Positions 49,706-58,796 of a stretch of DNA of 64,000 nucleotides are shown piece after piece; the stretch's first letter is position 1; each line of letters begins with the position of its first letter. The notes beneath the pieces were generated by a model. That model did not search any database. It worked only from the letters and a program-made list of their open reading frames with translations, and was not told the origin of the DNA. The position numbers and the translations under genes were made by a program. This DNA comes from Paeniglutamicibacter gangotriensis Lz1y (lineage in GTDB: Bacteria > Actinomycetota > Actinomycetes > Actinomycetales > Micrococcaceae). The stretch spans positions 248,001-312,000 of the forward strand of contig NZ_AOCK01000002.1 of NCBI RefSeq assembly GCF_000348945.1. Direction: 5' to 3'.

Positions 49706-52700
49706 GGGTTCATTCGCTTCAGCTCGAGGCCTTCGGGCCCTTCGCCCAACGCGCGGTGATCGACTTCGATGCGCTCTCCGAGGCGGGCATCTTCCTGCTC
49801 AATGGCGAGACCGGCGCCGGAAAGACCAGTGTGCTCGACGGGATCTGCTACGCCCTGTACGGTTCGCTGCCCGGGGTGCGGACCGGTTCCAGGTCGCTGC
49901 GCAGCGACCACGCGGGTCCGTCGGTGGCCCCGGAGGTCATCTGCGAATTCTCCATCAAGGGGCGGCGCTTTGAGGTCACTCGTTCCCCGGCCTGGGAGCG
50001 GCCCTCGACGCGCAGCAAAAACGGATTCACCACCGCGCAGGCCCAGTCGCGTTTGCGCGAACGGATCCACGGGTCCTGGGTGGAGAAATCCACGCGTAAC
50101 GACGAAGTCGGGGACACGCTCAAGGGCATCCTGGGCTTGGACAAGGAACAGTTCACCAAGGTCGCGATGTTGCCCCAAGGGGACTTTGCCGCGTTCCTGC
50201 GCGCCAAGGACAAGGACCGCGAGGAGCTGCTGCGCAAACTCTTTGATACCAGCGACTACGCGATGGCCGAACGCGTGCTCGGCGAGCGGCTTGCCGCCGC
50301 CCGCGTTGAGGCCGAAGAGGCTGCGCGCGCCCGGGCCACCACGCTAGGGGCGCTGGTGGCCGATGCCGAGACCACGCTTTTTGCCGAAACAGCCACCGCC
50401 ACGGACACGGCTACTCAGGTCGATCCGGACGCCGCCGGAGCCGATGCTCACGCTCCGCAATCCGATCAGTCCGTTGCCGAAGAAGCCCGGTTGCCACAGG
50501 CTGCCCGCGAACACCTAGAGGTGGGTGCCGACGAGGAACTCGGCGCACTGCTGCGCGATCGCGTCGCACTGGCCCAAGCTTCGCTGGCCGAGGCCCGGAA
50601 CACCGCCGACTCCGAGGTGGCCACGGCCCGCGAAACACGCACCGCATTGGATGCCCGGACCACCAGACACCGCCAACTGGCCGAACTCGAAGCCCTGCGC
50701 CAGGGCCACACGGATCGGGCCGAGGGCATCGCCGAACTCGGTGCATTGCTGGAAGCAGATGCCCGCGCCGTCGGGTTGCGCCCCTACCACCAGCAACTGG
50801 TTGCCGCCCGCACCGAAGCGCAGAAGACACACCGGCAGGTTGCCGCAGCGATCTCCGAGGCCGAATCCGGTGAAGCACACCAGGCGCTGCTAGCCCAGAA
50901 CGCGGCGATTGATGAGTTGCTTCAGACCGCCGGCGGACCCGAACCCACCGTGCAGGGGCTCGAAGAGGTGGCCGAGGCAACCAACGCTGCGGCACGCTCA
51001 GTGCGCGCATCAGCAGCCCTGATCGAGGCAGCACTGCCACAGGAAGCCGAGCTCGCCGCGGCCCAAGTAAGCATCGGAGCCTTGCTCCAGGAGATCGAAA
51101 CCGGCACCACCAAGCAGCAGGAACGTACGGCACGCACCGGTGAGCTTCAGGGGAAGCTGCCACAGCTGCGTACCCAGCACACCGAACTTGCCGCCCTGAC
51201 CGATTCGGCGACGGCGCGTGGCCAGGCCGTGCAAGCCGCCACCGATCGCCGCGATGCCGTCACCGCGCGCACTCGGGCGGAGCAGGTGCAGGCCGCGGCG
51301 CACACCGACTGGAACGCTGCCCGTAGCGCCACGTTGGAAGCCCGCGAGGCCCTGGCCGCGTTGAGTGCGTTGCGCCTGGACCAGGCCGCCGCGGCCCTGG
51401 CCCAGGAACTCGTTGAGGGGGAGCCCTGCCTGGTCTGTGGCTCCACCGCCCATCCCGCTCCTGCCGCCCTGCCTGCGGGGAAGCTGGTCGGGCCCGAAGA
51501 CCTCGAAGCCGCCGGGCAGCTGCTCTCCGCCGCGGAAAAAGTCGAAGAACAGCAGCAGACAGCGTTGAAGAACGCGAACACCGCCCTGGATGTCTCCCGT
51601 GGAAAAATTGGTGAGCTCTCAGCCGAAGAGGCTGCCACGGAATTGGCTGCGGCCACCGCCGCCCACGCCCAGGCCATCGCCTCGGGCAAAGAAGCTGCAG
51701 CGGCACAGCAAGCACTGACCGCGGCGGAAACCGAGCTCGAGACGCTGAAGGGTGCCACGGCCACCGCCGGGACCGCACTTGAGGTCGCTGCCACCAAACT
51801 CGCCGCCGAAAAATCCCGGGCCGCCACGCTCGGGGACCGGTTGGCGGCGCTGGGCCAGGAGGGCCAAACCCTGGCTCAACGCCACGAGCTGCTCGGTGCC
51901 GCGGCCACGGCATTGGAAGCCCTAGTGGCGGCGGTGCAGGCACGGGCAAGCGCCGATACCGTGTTGGCCGGCGCCGCGTCCCTGTGGGCGGCAAAGCTTG
52001 AAGAGATCGGGGCGGCAGACACTGCGGCGTGGCAGCACCTGGTGCTTGATGATGCACGGCGCAGTGCCGAACAACTGCGCGTGCGCACCCACAACGACGA
52101 GGCCGTGCGGATCAAGACCCTCGCCGAGGCACCGGGAATCGAGAAAGCCCGCAGCGAGGTTGCCGCGGGCATCGGCCAACCACGCGATGAGCAGATCGTC
52201 GAGGCTGATAAATCCCTGGCTGCTGCCACTGCCGCACGCGATGGCCTGTTGAGCCGCGAGGGCGTGCTGAGCAGCTACGCCACACGCTTGGAGCGGGCAC
52301 TGGGGCAGTTGGCCGTGCTCGCGCGGGAGGCAGGACCGGTGGTGGAACGCTTTGAAACCCTCAAGGCCGTCACCGAGCTGGCCCGCGGGGCGGGGGAGAA
52401 CCGGCTGAAGATGACGCTGAGCACCTACGTGCTGGCCGCCCGGCTCGAGTCGGTGGCCCTGGCTGCGACCGAAAGGCTGCTGGCCATGACCGGGGGCCGC
52501 TACTCATTGCTGCATGACGATGCCCCGCGCGGCAACAGCAAGTCCGGCCTGGGATTGCAGATCCTGGATTCCTGGACCGGTGCCACCCGCGATACCCAGA
52601 CGCTCTCGGGCGGGGAAACCTTCATGGCCTCGCTGTCGCTGGCCCTGGGGCTGGCCGATGTCATCGCGCACTCCTCCGGCGGCATCGACATCGAAACGCT

Positions 52701-52899
52701 CTTCGTCGATGAGGGTTTCGGCTCGCTGGACGCCGAGACCCTCGAAGAGGTCATGGATGCCCTGGAAAACCTGCGCAGTGGCGGGCGGGTCATCGGGGTG
52801 GTCTCGCACGTGGATGACATGAAGCAGCGCATCACCACACAGCTGAATGTGCACAAGTCACGGACGGGTTCCACGGTGTCGATGCAGGCCGGGGTGTGA
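49702..52899 (+). CDS. sbcC: exonuclease SbcCD subunit C
   Basis: Rad50-like ATPase of 1065 residues. Walker A is NGETGAGKTSVLDGI (about residues 34-48). Two long Ala/Glu-rich coiled-coil arms flank the zinc hook GEPCLVCGSTAHP (near residue 575, CxxC). The C-terminal ATPase half has the signature LSGGETFMASLSLALGLADV and Walker B ETLFVDEGFGSLD. The coiled-coil codons are strongly G/C-rich. Co-translated with sbcD. Confidence 0.96.
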   Translation: MRVHSLQLEAFGPFAQRAVIDFDALSEAGIFLLNGETGAGKTSVLDGICYALYGSLPGVRTGSRSLRSDHAGPSVAPEVICEFSIKGRRFEVTRSPAWERPSTRSKNGFTTAQAQSRLRERIHGSWVEKSTRNDEVGDTLKGILGLDKEQFTKVAMLPQGDFAAFLRAKDKDREELLRKLFDTSDYAMAERVLGERLAAARVEAEEAARARATTLGALVADAETTLFAETATATDTATQVDPDAAGADAHAPQSDQSVAEEARLPQAAREHLEVGADEELGALLRDRVALAQASLAEARNTADSEVATARETRTALDARTTRHRQLAELEALRQGHTDRAEGIAELGALLEADARAVGLRPYHQQLVAARTEAQKTHRQVAAAISEAESGEAHQALLAQNAAIDELLQTAGGPEPTVQGLEEVAEATNAAARSVRASAALIEAALPQEAELAAAQVSIGALLQEIETGTTKQQERTARTGELQGKLPQLRTQHTELAALTDSATARGQAVQAATDRRDAVTARTRAEQVQAAAHTDWNAARSATLEAREALAALSALRLDQAAAALAQELVEGEPCLVCGSTAHPAPAALPAGKLVGPEDLEAAGQLLSAAEKVEEQQQTALKNANTALDVSRGKIGELSAEEAATELAAATAAHAQAIASGKEAAAAQQALTAAETELETLKGATATAGTALEVAATKLAAEKSRAATLGDRLAALGQEGQTLAQRHELLGAAATALEALVAAVQARASADTVLAGAASLWAAKLEEIGAADTAAWQHLVLDDARRSAEQLRVRTHNDEAVRIKTLAEAPGIEKARSEVAAGIGQPRDEQIVEADKSLAAATAARDGLLSREGVLSSYATRLERALGQLAVLAREAGPVVERFETLKAVTELARGAGENRLKMTLSTYVLAARLESVALAATERLLAMTGGRYSLLHDDAPRGNSKSGLGLQILDSWTGATRDTQTLSGGETFMASLSLALGLADVIAHSSGGIDIETLFVDEGFGSLDAETLEEVMDALENLRSGGRVIGVVSHVDDMKQRITTQLNVHKSRTGSTVSMQAGV

Positions 52900-53005
52900 G
52901 CGGGGTCCTTGTGGTGCTCCGATAGACTGGGCGTTGGTTGTTAGGGTTTTGTGTAGCGGGAGGCTGGGACGGTACACGCATGTATGTGGAGTACCCGTTG
53001 TCATT

Positions 53006-54274
53006 ATGATCAACACCGTATCCAAAAAATCATCTCAAGGGTCCCCCTATGCGGCGCTTCCGCCGCTGGTGGGCTGGGCCTTCTTCCCTTTGGGCTTCTT
53101 CGCCCGACTGCCGCTGGCCATGCTGACCATCGGCTCGATGACCCTGCTCATCGACTCGACCGGTTCCTATGCCACCGGCGGCATGGCCGCTGCCATGGTC
53201 GGGCTCGGGTCCGCCGTGGGCGGGCCGACCATCGGCTACCTGACCGACCGTCTCGGCCAACGCCGGGTGCTGGTCCCCGTTGCAATACTGCAAGCCATCT
53301 TCATCACCGCGCTGCTCTGGTTCGGCGGTGCCGGGGTTATGGCGCCGGTGAGCGTCGTCGTGCTGCTGGCAGTCCTGGCCGGGGCCACCGGCCCGCAGGT
53401 GGGCCCGCTGGCCCGGGTGCGCTGGATGGCGTTGACCCGCAAGCGCGAAAGCGGCGGACGTGAACTCTCTGCGGCGTTGAGCTACGAATCCATGGTCGAC
53501 GAGCTGGGCTTCGTGCTGGGCCCGGCCGCCGTGGGCCTGTTCGCCGCACTGGTTGCCCCCTGGCTGCCGTTGGCGATCGCCGCGGTGCTCACCGTGGTCC
53601 TGGTTCCGCTCTTTGCCATGCACCGCACCGAAGCGGCAGTGATCCCTGCCGTCAAGAACGCCGTCAAGGTCAAGCTGACCACCCTCCAGATCGTCGGCAT
53701 CTCCTTCGCCGTCACCGGCATGATCGGCATGGGCACCTTTTTCGGGTCCAGTGCCGCCGGCACCATGGCCTTTGCCGGGTCGCTGGGCAACGCGAACATC
53801 GGCGGGCTGCTCTACGCGGCCGTCGGATTCACCTCCTCGATCGCCGCCCTTTCGGTGGCATTCTGGCCCAGCGGATGGCCGCAGGTAAGCCGCTGGTTGG
53901 CGGCGGGCATCTTCATGGTCCCCGCGGCCCTGGCACTGCAGCTTCCCGGGGAGCTATTGCCGATGATTGCCGTCTTGCTGCTGGTCGGCATCCCGGTCGG
54001 CCCGATCCTGGTCACGATCTTCACTATCGGCGGGGAAACCGCGCCGCCGGCCCGCCTGTCAACGGTGATGACGCTGCTCTCCTCCGGCATTGTGGTGGGC
54101 ACCGCGATCGGCAACTCGCTGGCCGGCCTGCTGGCCGACTCGCACGGATATGCCGGCGCCTACGCGGTGTCGGCAGGAGCCGCGGGGTTGATCCTTGCCG
54201 CGGGCATCGCGATGGCCGTCATGCGCATGCGTGAACGCCGCATCATGCTCAGCGGCAACGGCCCCCGGCTCTAA
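53006..54274 (+). CDS. major facilitator superfamily transporter
   Basis: A 422-residue protein with about twelve membrane segments. The MFS loop 2-3 motif appears as GYLTDRLGQRRVLVPVA, and the central part has RVRWMALTRKRESGGRELSA, conserved in a group of actinobacterial uncharacterised permeases. ATG 53006 is chosen; the open frame before it overlaps sbcC and is not membrane-like. Substrate unknown; drug or sugar efflux is possible. Confidence 0.88.
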   Translation: MINTVSKKSSQGSPYAALPPLVGWAFFPLGFFARLPLAMLTIGSMTLLIDSTGSYATGGMAAAMVGLGSAVGGPTIGYLTDRLGQRRVLVPVAILQAIFITALLWFGGAGVMAPVSVVVLLAVLAGATGPQVGPLARVRWMALTRKRESGGRELSAALSYESMVDELGFVLGPAAVGLFAALVAPWLPLAIAAVLTVVLVPLFAMHRTEAAVIPAVKNAVKVKLTTLQIVGISFAVTGMIGMGTFFGSSAAGTMAFAGSLGNANIGGLLYAAVGFTSSIAALSVAFWPSGWPQVSRWLAAGIFMVPAALALQLPGELLPMIAVLLLVGIPVGPILVTIFTIGGETAPPARLSTVMTLLSSGIVVGTAIGNSLAGLLADSHGYAGAYAVSAGAAGLILAAGIAMAVMRMRERRIMLSGNGPRL

Positions 54275-54309
54275 GCTTCCTGACACCAAGAACTCGATGC
54301 AAAAACAGC

Positions 54310-54355
54310 AGCGGGCATCGGCCTTCAGGGAAAATCCCTGCGGCCGATGCCCGCT
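54310..54355. terminator. bidirectional terminator between MFS and IclR genes
   Basis: AGCGGGCATCGGCC (54310-54323) pairs perfectly with 54342-54355, with a second stem CAGGGA/TCCCTG inside. It separates two convergent genes. Confidence 0.8.
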
Positions 54356-54372
54356 GGTGTGTCTGGGGGTAT

Positions 54373-55089
54373 TTAGACCAGCTCGGCCTCGATCGCCAGG
54401 GCCGCTGCCTTCATCCGGGCACCGATCTCCGCGACCTCATGGGTGTTGGAGCCGGTGCTGTAGACCACGGCAACCGCCGCCGGGGGCCTGCCGGGCACAT
54501 GGATGGGGGAAGCCACCGAAGACAGTCCGGGGATGACCTCGTCGATGCTGGTGGCAAAGCCCTGCTTGCGGGCCTCCGCGGCATTGCTGCGGTACGGGGT
54601 CTCATGGTTCAGTTCATTCCATTGCGGCTCGGTGAGCGTGGACTGCATGGCGATGCCCGGGGCTCCGTGGCCGAAGGGGTGCCGGGTTCCGGGGTGTTGG
54701 ACCACCGTGGCGTGCACGTGGCGCGGCTCGACGGTCACCAAGGTGGTGCAGTCGGGCTGGTCCCACACGGCGATGAACGCACACATCTTCAAATCGTTGG
54801 CCAACACCGTGAGTTCGGGCAGCGCGGCGCTTTGCAAATCGCGCTGCACCCCGCGGGCCAATACCGCCAGCCCCGGGGCGCTGTGGACGCGTCCGGCCTC
54901 GTCGCGGGTCACCAGACGGTGTGATTCCAGGGTCCGCAGGATCCGGTAGGCGATCGACCGGTGTACGCCCATTTCGGCGGTGAGCTCGGCAATGGTCAGT
55001 GGACCATCGGATTCCGCCAGGATCTCGAGCATGCGAATGCCGCGGGAGAGTGTCTGGGATGCCGGGGCGGGTGTACTGGTGGAAGTCAT
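54373..55089 (-). CDS. IclR family transcriptional regulator
   Basis: A 238-residue regulator. The winged helix is SRGIRMLEILAESDGPLTIA followed by MGVHRSIAYRILRTLESHRL (about residues 13-65). The C-terminal effector domain carries HPFGHGAPGIAMQSTL and KQGFATSIDEVIPGLSSVAS, both diagnostic. It probably senses an aromatic or other small acid and controls the nearby MHS-type permease. ATG 55089 is chosen by homology; AAAGGA lies about 15 bases upstream, further than usual. Confidence 0.92.
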   Translation of the reverse strand: MTSTSTPAPASQTLSRGIRMLEILAESDGPLTIAELTAEMGVHRSIAYRILRTLESHRLVTRDEAGRVHSAPGLAVLARGVQRDLQSAALPELTVLANDLKMCAFIAVWDQPDCTTLVTVEPRHVHATVVQHPGTRHPFGHGAPGIAMQSTLTEPQWNELNHETPYRSNAAEARKQGFATSIDEVIPGLSSVASPIHVPGRPPAAVAVVYSTGSNTHEVAEIGARMKAAALAIEAELV

Positions 55090-55207
55090 GGGGTTCGGTG
55101 GCCATCCTTTGGGAATCGCGCGGTGGTGGCATAGTCGGGGGTCGAAGGGTGCTTGTTCAACCATGGCGTGGTTCATGGCCCACAGAAAGTTCCTTAGTGG
55201 AACCGCT

Positions 55208-55239
55208 CGTTCGATATTAGAACATTTACGGATCGAATG
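55208..55239. promoter_or_regulatory. IclR-type operator candidate
   Basis: CGTTCGAT (55208-55215) and ATCGAATG (55232-55239) form an imperfect inverted repeat, and GTTC-gatatta-GAAC (55209-55223) sits inside it. GTTCGAT repeats are typical of IclR-family sites such as PcaU/PobR. It lies about 120 bases before the IclR start codon. Confidence 0.5.
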
Positions 55240-55771
55240 CGAGGATTTCGACGGTCCGCACCGGACGTGGGAGGCGAAGGTGGATACCCCGCACCCTGGG
55301 GGCATTGCCGAGGGCTCCGTGCCGCGGCTAGGTGGTGCTTCAACATTCTTGCATTCCCACGGAGGTCTGAGCTGGATTGCTACAGGCATCGTGATCATGG
55401 CCTTCGATGGGCCCACCGCTGCTGGCCACCGCTATTGCACGCTCGCACGCGCGCGCGTGCGAGCGACGGCCGGTCGTCTATTTCTCCTACACCCCTGCGG
55501 GCGCGTACGAGGGTGGGGCCATTCAATCCACCCAGGTGGGATCAAGGGGTTCGGCCACCGCCGGAGTGCCGCATGGGCCTACGCGGACTGCACCTTCACT
55601 ATCATTTCCGCCAGCGAACCCGTGATTGGTGAACCACTCGAAGATCGGCGCCGGAGGCTGGTGCATGGCGCCCGGCAGTAGTCCGTGGCGCCGGGCGGCA
55701 TGTGGTGCGCGACACGGTTCCGAAAATGATGTGAGCAGACTCACCGAGATGGGTTATCATAGTCACAAGTC
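55240..55771. other. intergenic stretch with a perfect 26-bp palindrome
   Basis: About 530 bases with no supported gene between the IclR and MHS-permease control regions. The palindrome CGCTCGCACGCGC (55440-55452) followed by its exact complement (55453-55465) has no loop. No repeated copy of it is seen elsewhere in the window. Confidence 0.6.
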
Positions 55772-55795
55772 TTTACTGTCCGAACGGTCGGTAAA
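55772..55795 (+). promoter_or_regulatory. TetR-type operator candidate before the MHS permease
   Basis: TTTAC and GTAAA arms enclose CTGTCCGAACGGTCGG, giving a 24-bp imperfect palindrome (9 of 12 positions per half). CCGnnCGG cores are common in TetR-family operators. A TATCAT hexamer (55755-55760) just upstream may be the -10 box, so a bound repressor would sit at the transcription start. No TetR gene is in the window. Confidence 0.5.
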
Positions 55796-55839
55796 ACCAC
55801 ACTCACACCGCGCATTGCGCCAAACGCTGGAGAACACCT

Positions 55840-57213
55840 ATGGCCCCCTCATCTTTGGCAGCACGACATAAGCGTTCCGAGGAGCGCCGCGTCCTTGCTG
55901 GCACACTGGTCGGCACCACCATCGAGTGGTACGACTTCTTCATCTTCGCCCAGCTCACCGCCACCTTGCTCAGCCCGCTGTTCCTGGAGCCGCTGAGTGA
56001 GTCGAACCCGGGGCTGGGACAGATCTTGGCGTTCGCCATGATCGGCATCTCCTTCCTCTTCCGTCCGCTGGGCGCCATCGTTGCAGGCCACTTGGGTGAC
56101 AAATACGGCCGCAAGCGCATCCTGGTCGCCACGTTGATCATGATGGGCATCGCCACGGCACTGATTGGTTTGCTGCCGACCTACGCACAGATCGGCATCG
56201 GCGCGCCGATACTGCTGGTGTTGCTGCGCATCATCCAGGGCTTCTCCGCCGGCGGAGAATGGGGCGGCGCGGCGCTGATGGCCGTGGAGCATGCACCGGA
56301 AGGCAAACGCGGCTACTTCGGCGCTTACCCGCAGATCGGTGTCCCGATCGGCATGATCCTGGCCACTGGGATGCTCTACATCCTGCGCACCACCTTGACC
56401 ACCGAGCAGTTCTCCTCCTGGGGCTGGCGCATCCCGTTCCTGCTCTCTGTCGTGCTGATCGTGGTGGGCTACATGATCCGCAAGGCCGTGGAGGAATCCC
56501 CGGTCTTCAAGCAGCTCTCGCTGCGCAAGGCCAGTGAGCACACCCCGCTGAAGCAGCTGTTCCAGACCAACGCCAAGGAAGTCGTCCAGGCTGCACTGAT
56601 CTTCATTTCGAACAACGCGGCCGGCTACTTGGTCATCGCCTTCTTCATCTCCTACACCACCAAGGTGCTGGAGATGCCGGTGGCACCGGTGCTGCTGGCG
56701 ACCATCATTGGTGCCGTCGGCTGGCTGATTTTCACCTTGGTGGGCGGTTGGCTCTCGGATATCATCGGACGCCGCACCACCTTCGTGATCGGCTACGCCA
56801 TCGTGTTCATCTGGATGATTCCGATGTTCATGCTCATCGACACCGGGTCCGTCTTCCTCTACGGACTCTCGGTCTTCATCCTGACCACCGGGCTGGGCCT
56901 GTCCTACGGACCGCAGTCGGCCATGTACGCCGAGATGTTCCCGGCGCACATCCGCTACTCGGGCATCTCCATCGGCTACGCCATGGGTGCGATCCTGGGC
57001 GGTGCCTTCGCGGCGACCGTCGCCCAGATCCTGCTGGAGAAAACCGGCAACTCGATCTCGATTGCGATCTACATCATGGTGCTCACAGTCATCTCGATCG
57101 CCGCGGTGCTGTGGGTCGGAGAAACCCGCGGCCGGAACCTGCACGTCGAAGACGTCGATCCGGAGCTGCAGGCGGCGCACGACGCGGCCCAGCGCGACCT
57201 GAACGACCACTAG
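55840..57213 (+). CDS. MFS transporter, metabolite:H+ symporter (MHS) family
   Basis: A 457-residue permease with twelve helices. Markers are GTTIEWYDFFIFAQLTA (family N-terminus), LGDKYGRKRIL (loop 2-3), IIQGFSAGGEWGGAALMAVE and SDIIGRRTTFVIGY. MHS permeases take up organic acids, shikimate, proline/betaine or aromatic acids. ATG 55840 has GGAG about 9 bases upstream. The nearby IclR regulator, SnoaL-like protein and SDR suggest an aromatic or cyclic compound as substrate. Confidence 0.93.
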   Translation: MAPSSLAARHKRSEERRVLAGTLVGTTIEWYDFFIFAQLTATLLSPLFLEPLSESNPGLGQILAFAMIGISFLFRPLGAIVAGHLGDKYGRKRILVATLIMMGIATALIGLLPTYAQIGIGAPILLVLLRIIQGFSAGGEWGGAALMAVEHAPEGKRGYFGAYPQIGVPIGMILATGMLYILRTTLTTEQFSSWGWRIPFLLSVVLIVVGYMIRKAVEESPVFKQLSLRKASEHTPLKQLFQTNAKEVVQAALIFISNNAAGYLVIAFFISYTTKVLEMPVAPVLLATIIGAVGWLIFTLVGGWLSDIIGRRTTFVIGYAIVFIWMIPMFMLIDTGSVFLYGLSVFILTTGLGLSYGPQSAMYAEMFPAHIRYSGISIGYAMGAILGGAFAATVAQILLEKTGNSISIAIYIMVLTVISIAAVLWVGETRGRNLHVEDVDPELQAAHDAAQRDLNDH

Positions 57214-57244
57214 CACATCAACCGGCGCGGTGCGCCGGGCATGA

Positions 57245-57307
57245 AAATGGGGGCCTGCGGCCTTCCGCACCCGGGGTCCGGGAGCGGGAGGAAACGGGCC
57301 CCCATTT
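57245..57307. terminator. bidirectional terminator after the MHS permease
   Basis: AAATGGGGGCC (57245-57255) and GGCCCCCATTT (57297-57307) pair around a loop that itself folds (TGCGG/CCGCA). It lies between convergent genes and is flanked by short A and T runs. Confidence 0.75.
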
Positions 57308-57325
57308 ACGTCTGGAGAACCACGC

Positions 57326-57853
57326 TTATTGCATTGACACGTTCTGCCCACTCATCGGTTCCACGTGGACGAAGCTGCCTTCAGTCATCACGGTGTCCTC
57401 AGAGAGCGGTCTGCCCATGGACCATGTCTCGAGGAAGTGGCACTTGGACATCTTCCATTGGCCGTCCTCGAGGCGGTATTCATCGGTGTATTCCCCGGTG
57501 GAGAGAGTTTCACTGTTTGTCATCAGATTGATCTGACGGAACCGAAGCGTCCATCGGCCGATCGCGGTGTCCTGGCCGGAGAGCATGATCTCCGGGTGCA
57601 CTCCATGGTGCATGTCGAAAATGACGTGCTTGCCATCTACCTTCTGCAACGCAATCCGTGTGAAAATCTCCGTTATCGGATCGGCATCGTCGAAGGAGCC
57701 GAGCTGTCCGTAGTCGATGCTCGCTCCTTCGCGGATGAAGCAGTCGCGGAAGGCAATCGGGTCCTTGCCGTCGCACGCCCTCCAATACCTGTACTTGAGG
57801 TTCTTGATCGACTCGATCTGTTCGAGGGCTTCAATGCGTTGGGTCAAATCCAT
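57326..57853 (-). CDS. SnoaL-like / NTF2-fold protein
   Basis: A 175-residue alpha+beta barrel protein. The opening RIEALEQIESIKNLKYRYWR and CDGKDPIAFRDCFIREGASI are the usual SnoaL-like (bile acid dehydratase/scytalone dehydratase-like) start, with His-rich FDMHHGVHPEI and a late WKMSKCHFLETW. Members act as dehydratases, isomerases or hydrolases on cyclic compounds. GGAG lies about 8 bases before ATG. By eye the base composition is less G+C-rich than the housekeeping genes. Confidence 0.85.
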   Translation of the reverse strand: MDLTQRIEALEQIESIKNLKYRYWRACDGKDPIAFRDCFIREGASIDYGQLGSFDDADPITEIFTRIALQKVDGKHVIFDMHHGVHPEIMLSGQDTAIGRWTLRFRQINLMTNSETLSTGEYTDEYRLEDGQWKMSKCHFLETWSMGRPLSEDTVMTEGSFVHVEPMSGQNVSMQ

Positions 57854-58796
57854 TGGGTTGCTCCGTTTCGTGAAATCATGGGTGTGCTAGTACTCTGCGA
57901 GTTCACCGTCATTCTCAGCGCTTTGTCCGTTTGTGGCGTCGTTGACTTCCGGGAAGCCCGCTACGAACGTGGACGTCGGCGGCTATCCGTGGCAAACAGG
58001 CCACCGGTGCTCGTTACTGTCCTTTCAGCTCGAATACAGGGACGGTGCTGCTTGGTGTATTCAAGGAATTCGTCTGCATTTCGTTCCGCTAAACCACTCC
58101 CTGGCTTAAGGCCACGTACATCTCTGGTTCGATGAGCCAGGGCATGGAAACGGGGTAATTCCTGGCGCCGGATGCGGCTGGGGACTCCAGAGTATGGGAG
58201 CTAACCTGGGTGGCGTCGGCCCCTTCGGAGCGGATGTGAAGGCGATTGGCGAGGACCTCGTACTCCTGCACCGCGTCGTCAGCCCGAGCGACGTATGGAT
58301 CGCCCGTGAAGTACGGCATGTGGTTGACGTGCTCGCTTGTGCGATCCACGTCGGAATGCGGCCGATCACGGGCTGAGTAAGGCGAACTCTGTCCTCCGAT
58401 CCCTCCGTGCGCCCGCTTCGGGCCTTCGGCTGCCCTCCCGCGTACCGCTATCAAGCCGATATCCGATCCGCATATCTGCACTGATTCCTCCTCAGGTAGG
58501 GTGACGAGACAGCTAATGCCAGCGATGTTTCGACCATCCCGCCGATCCTCGACATGTTGGGGCGACGTTGGCCGCCCCACATCTGGAGAATCCGCTTCCA
58601 AAACTCGATAACCAGCGTGTGCGAGAGCACGAATCCGAAGTTTCCACGTCAACGACGTGCGTGGAAAACCGGCCGAGAGGACTAAGGGGGGTCTTCGCAT
58701 GTTTCCGCATGAGCCATGTCCAGGGCGTTGATCCGAGTTCCTCGAGGGATCCAAATTCCCGCAGGTGCTCCCATTCGTGGGGTAGCCAGGCGTTCG
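57854..58796. other. 940-bp stretch of decayed sequence
   Basis: No intact gene is supported. A long minus-strand frame (58089-58754) lacks a ribosome site and reads as fragments of different proteins. One fragment is recognisable as an alpha/beta hydrolase (see 58545-58670). Another (58089-58340, with YFTGDPYVARADDAVQEYEV) looks protein-like but is not recognised. Confidence 0.6.
58545..58670 (-). pseudogene. fragment of an alpha/beta hydrolase (epoxide hydrolase type)
   Basis: The minus-strand reading GFPRTSLTWKLRIRALAHAG followed by YRVLEADSPDVGRPTSPQHV matches the stretch after strand 3 of epoxide-hydrolase-like proteins (typical form: HGFP...W..QIPALA.AGYRV.APDLRGYG.S..P). The catalytic nucleophile and the rest of the enzyme are absent or scrambled, so this is a relic. 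Confidence 0.5.

Noticed and set aside
55849-57351. Minus-strand open frame of 500 codons opposite the MHS permease
   Set aside because: Antisense shadow; the plus strand encodes a complete transporter with all family motifs.
58089-58754. Possible intact 221-residue gene on the minus strand
   Set aside because: No ribosome site, mixed unrelated fragments, and only the middle of a hydrolase fold recognisable; treated as relic sequence.
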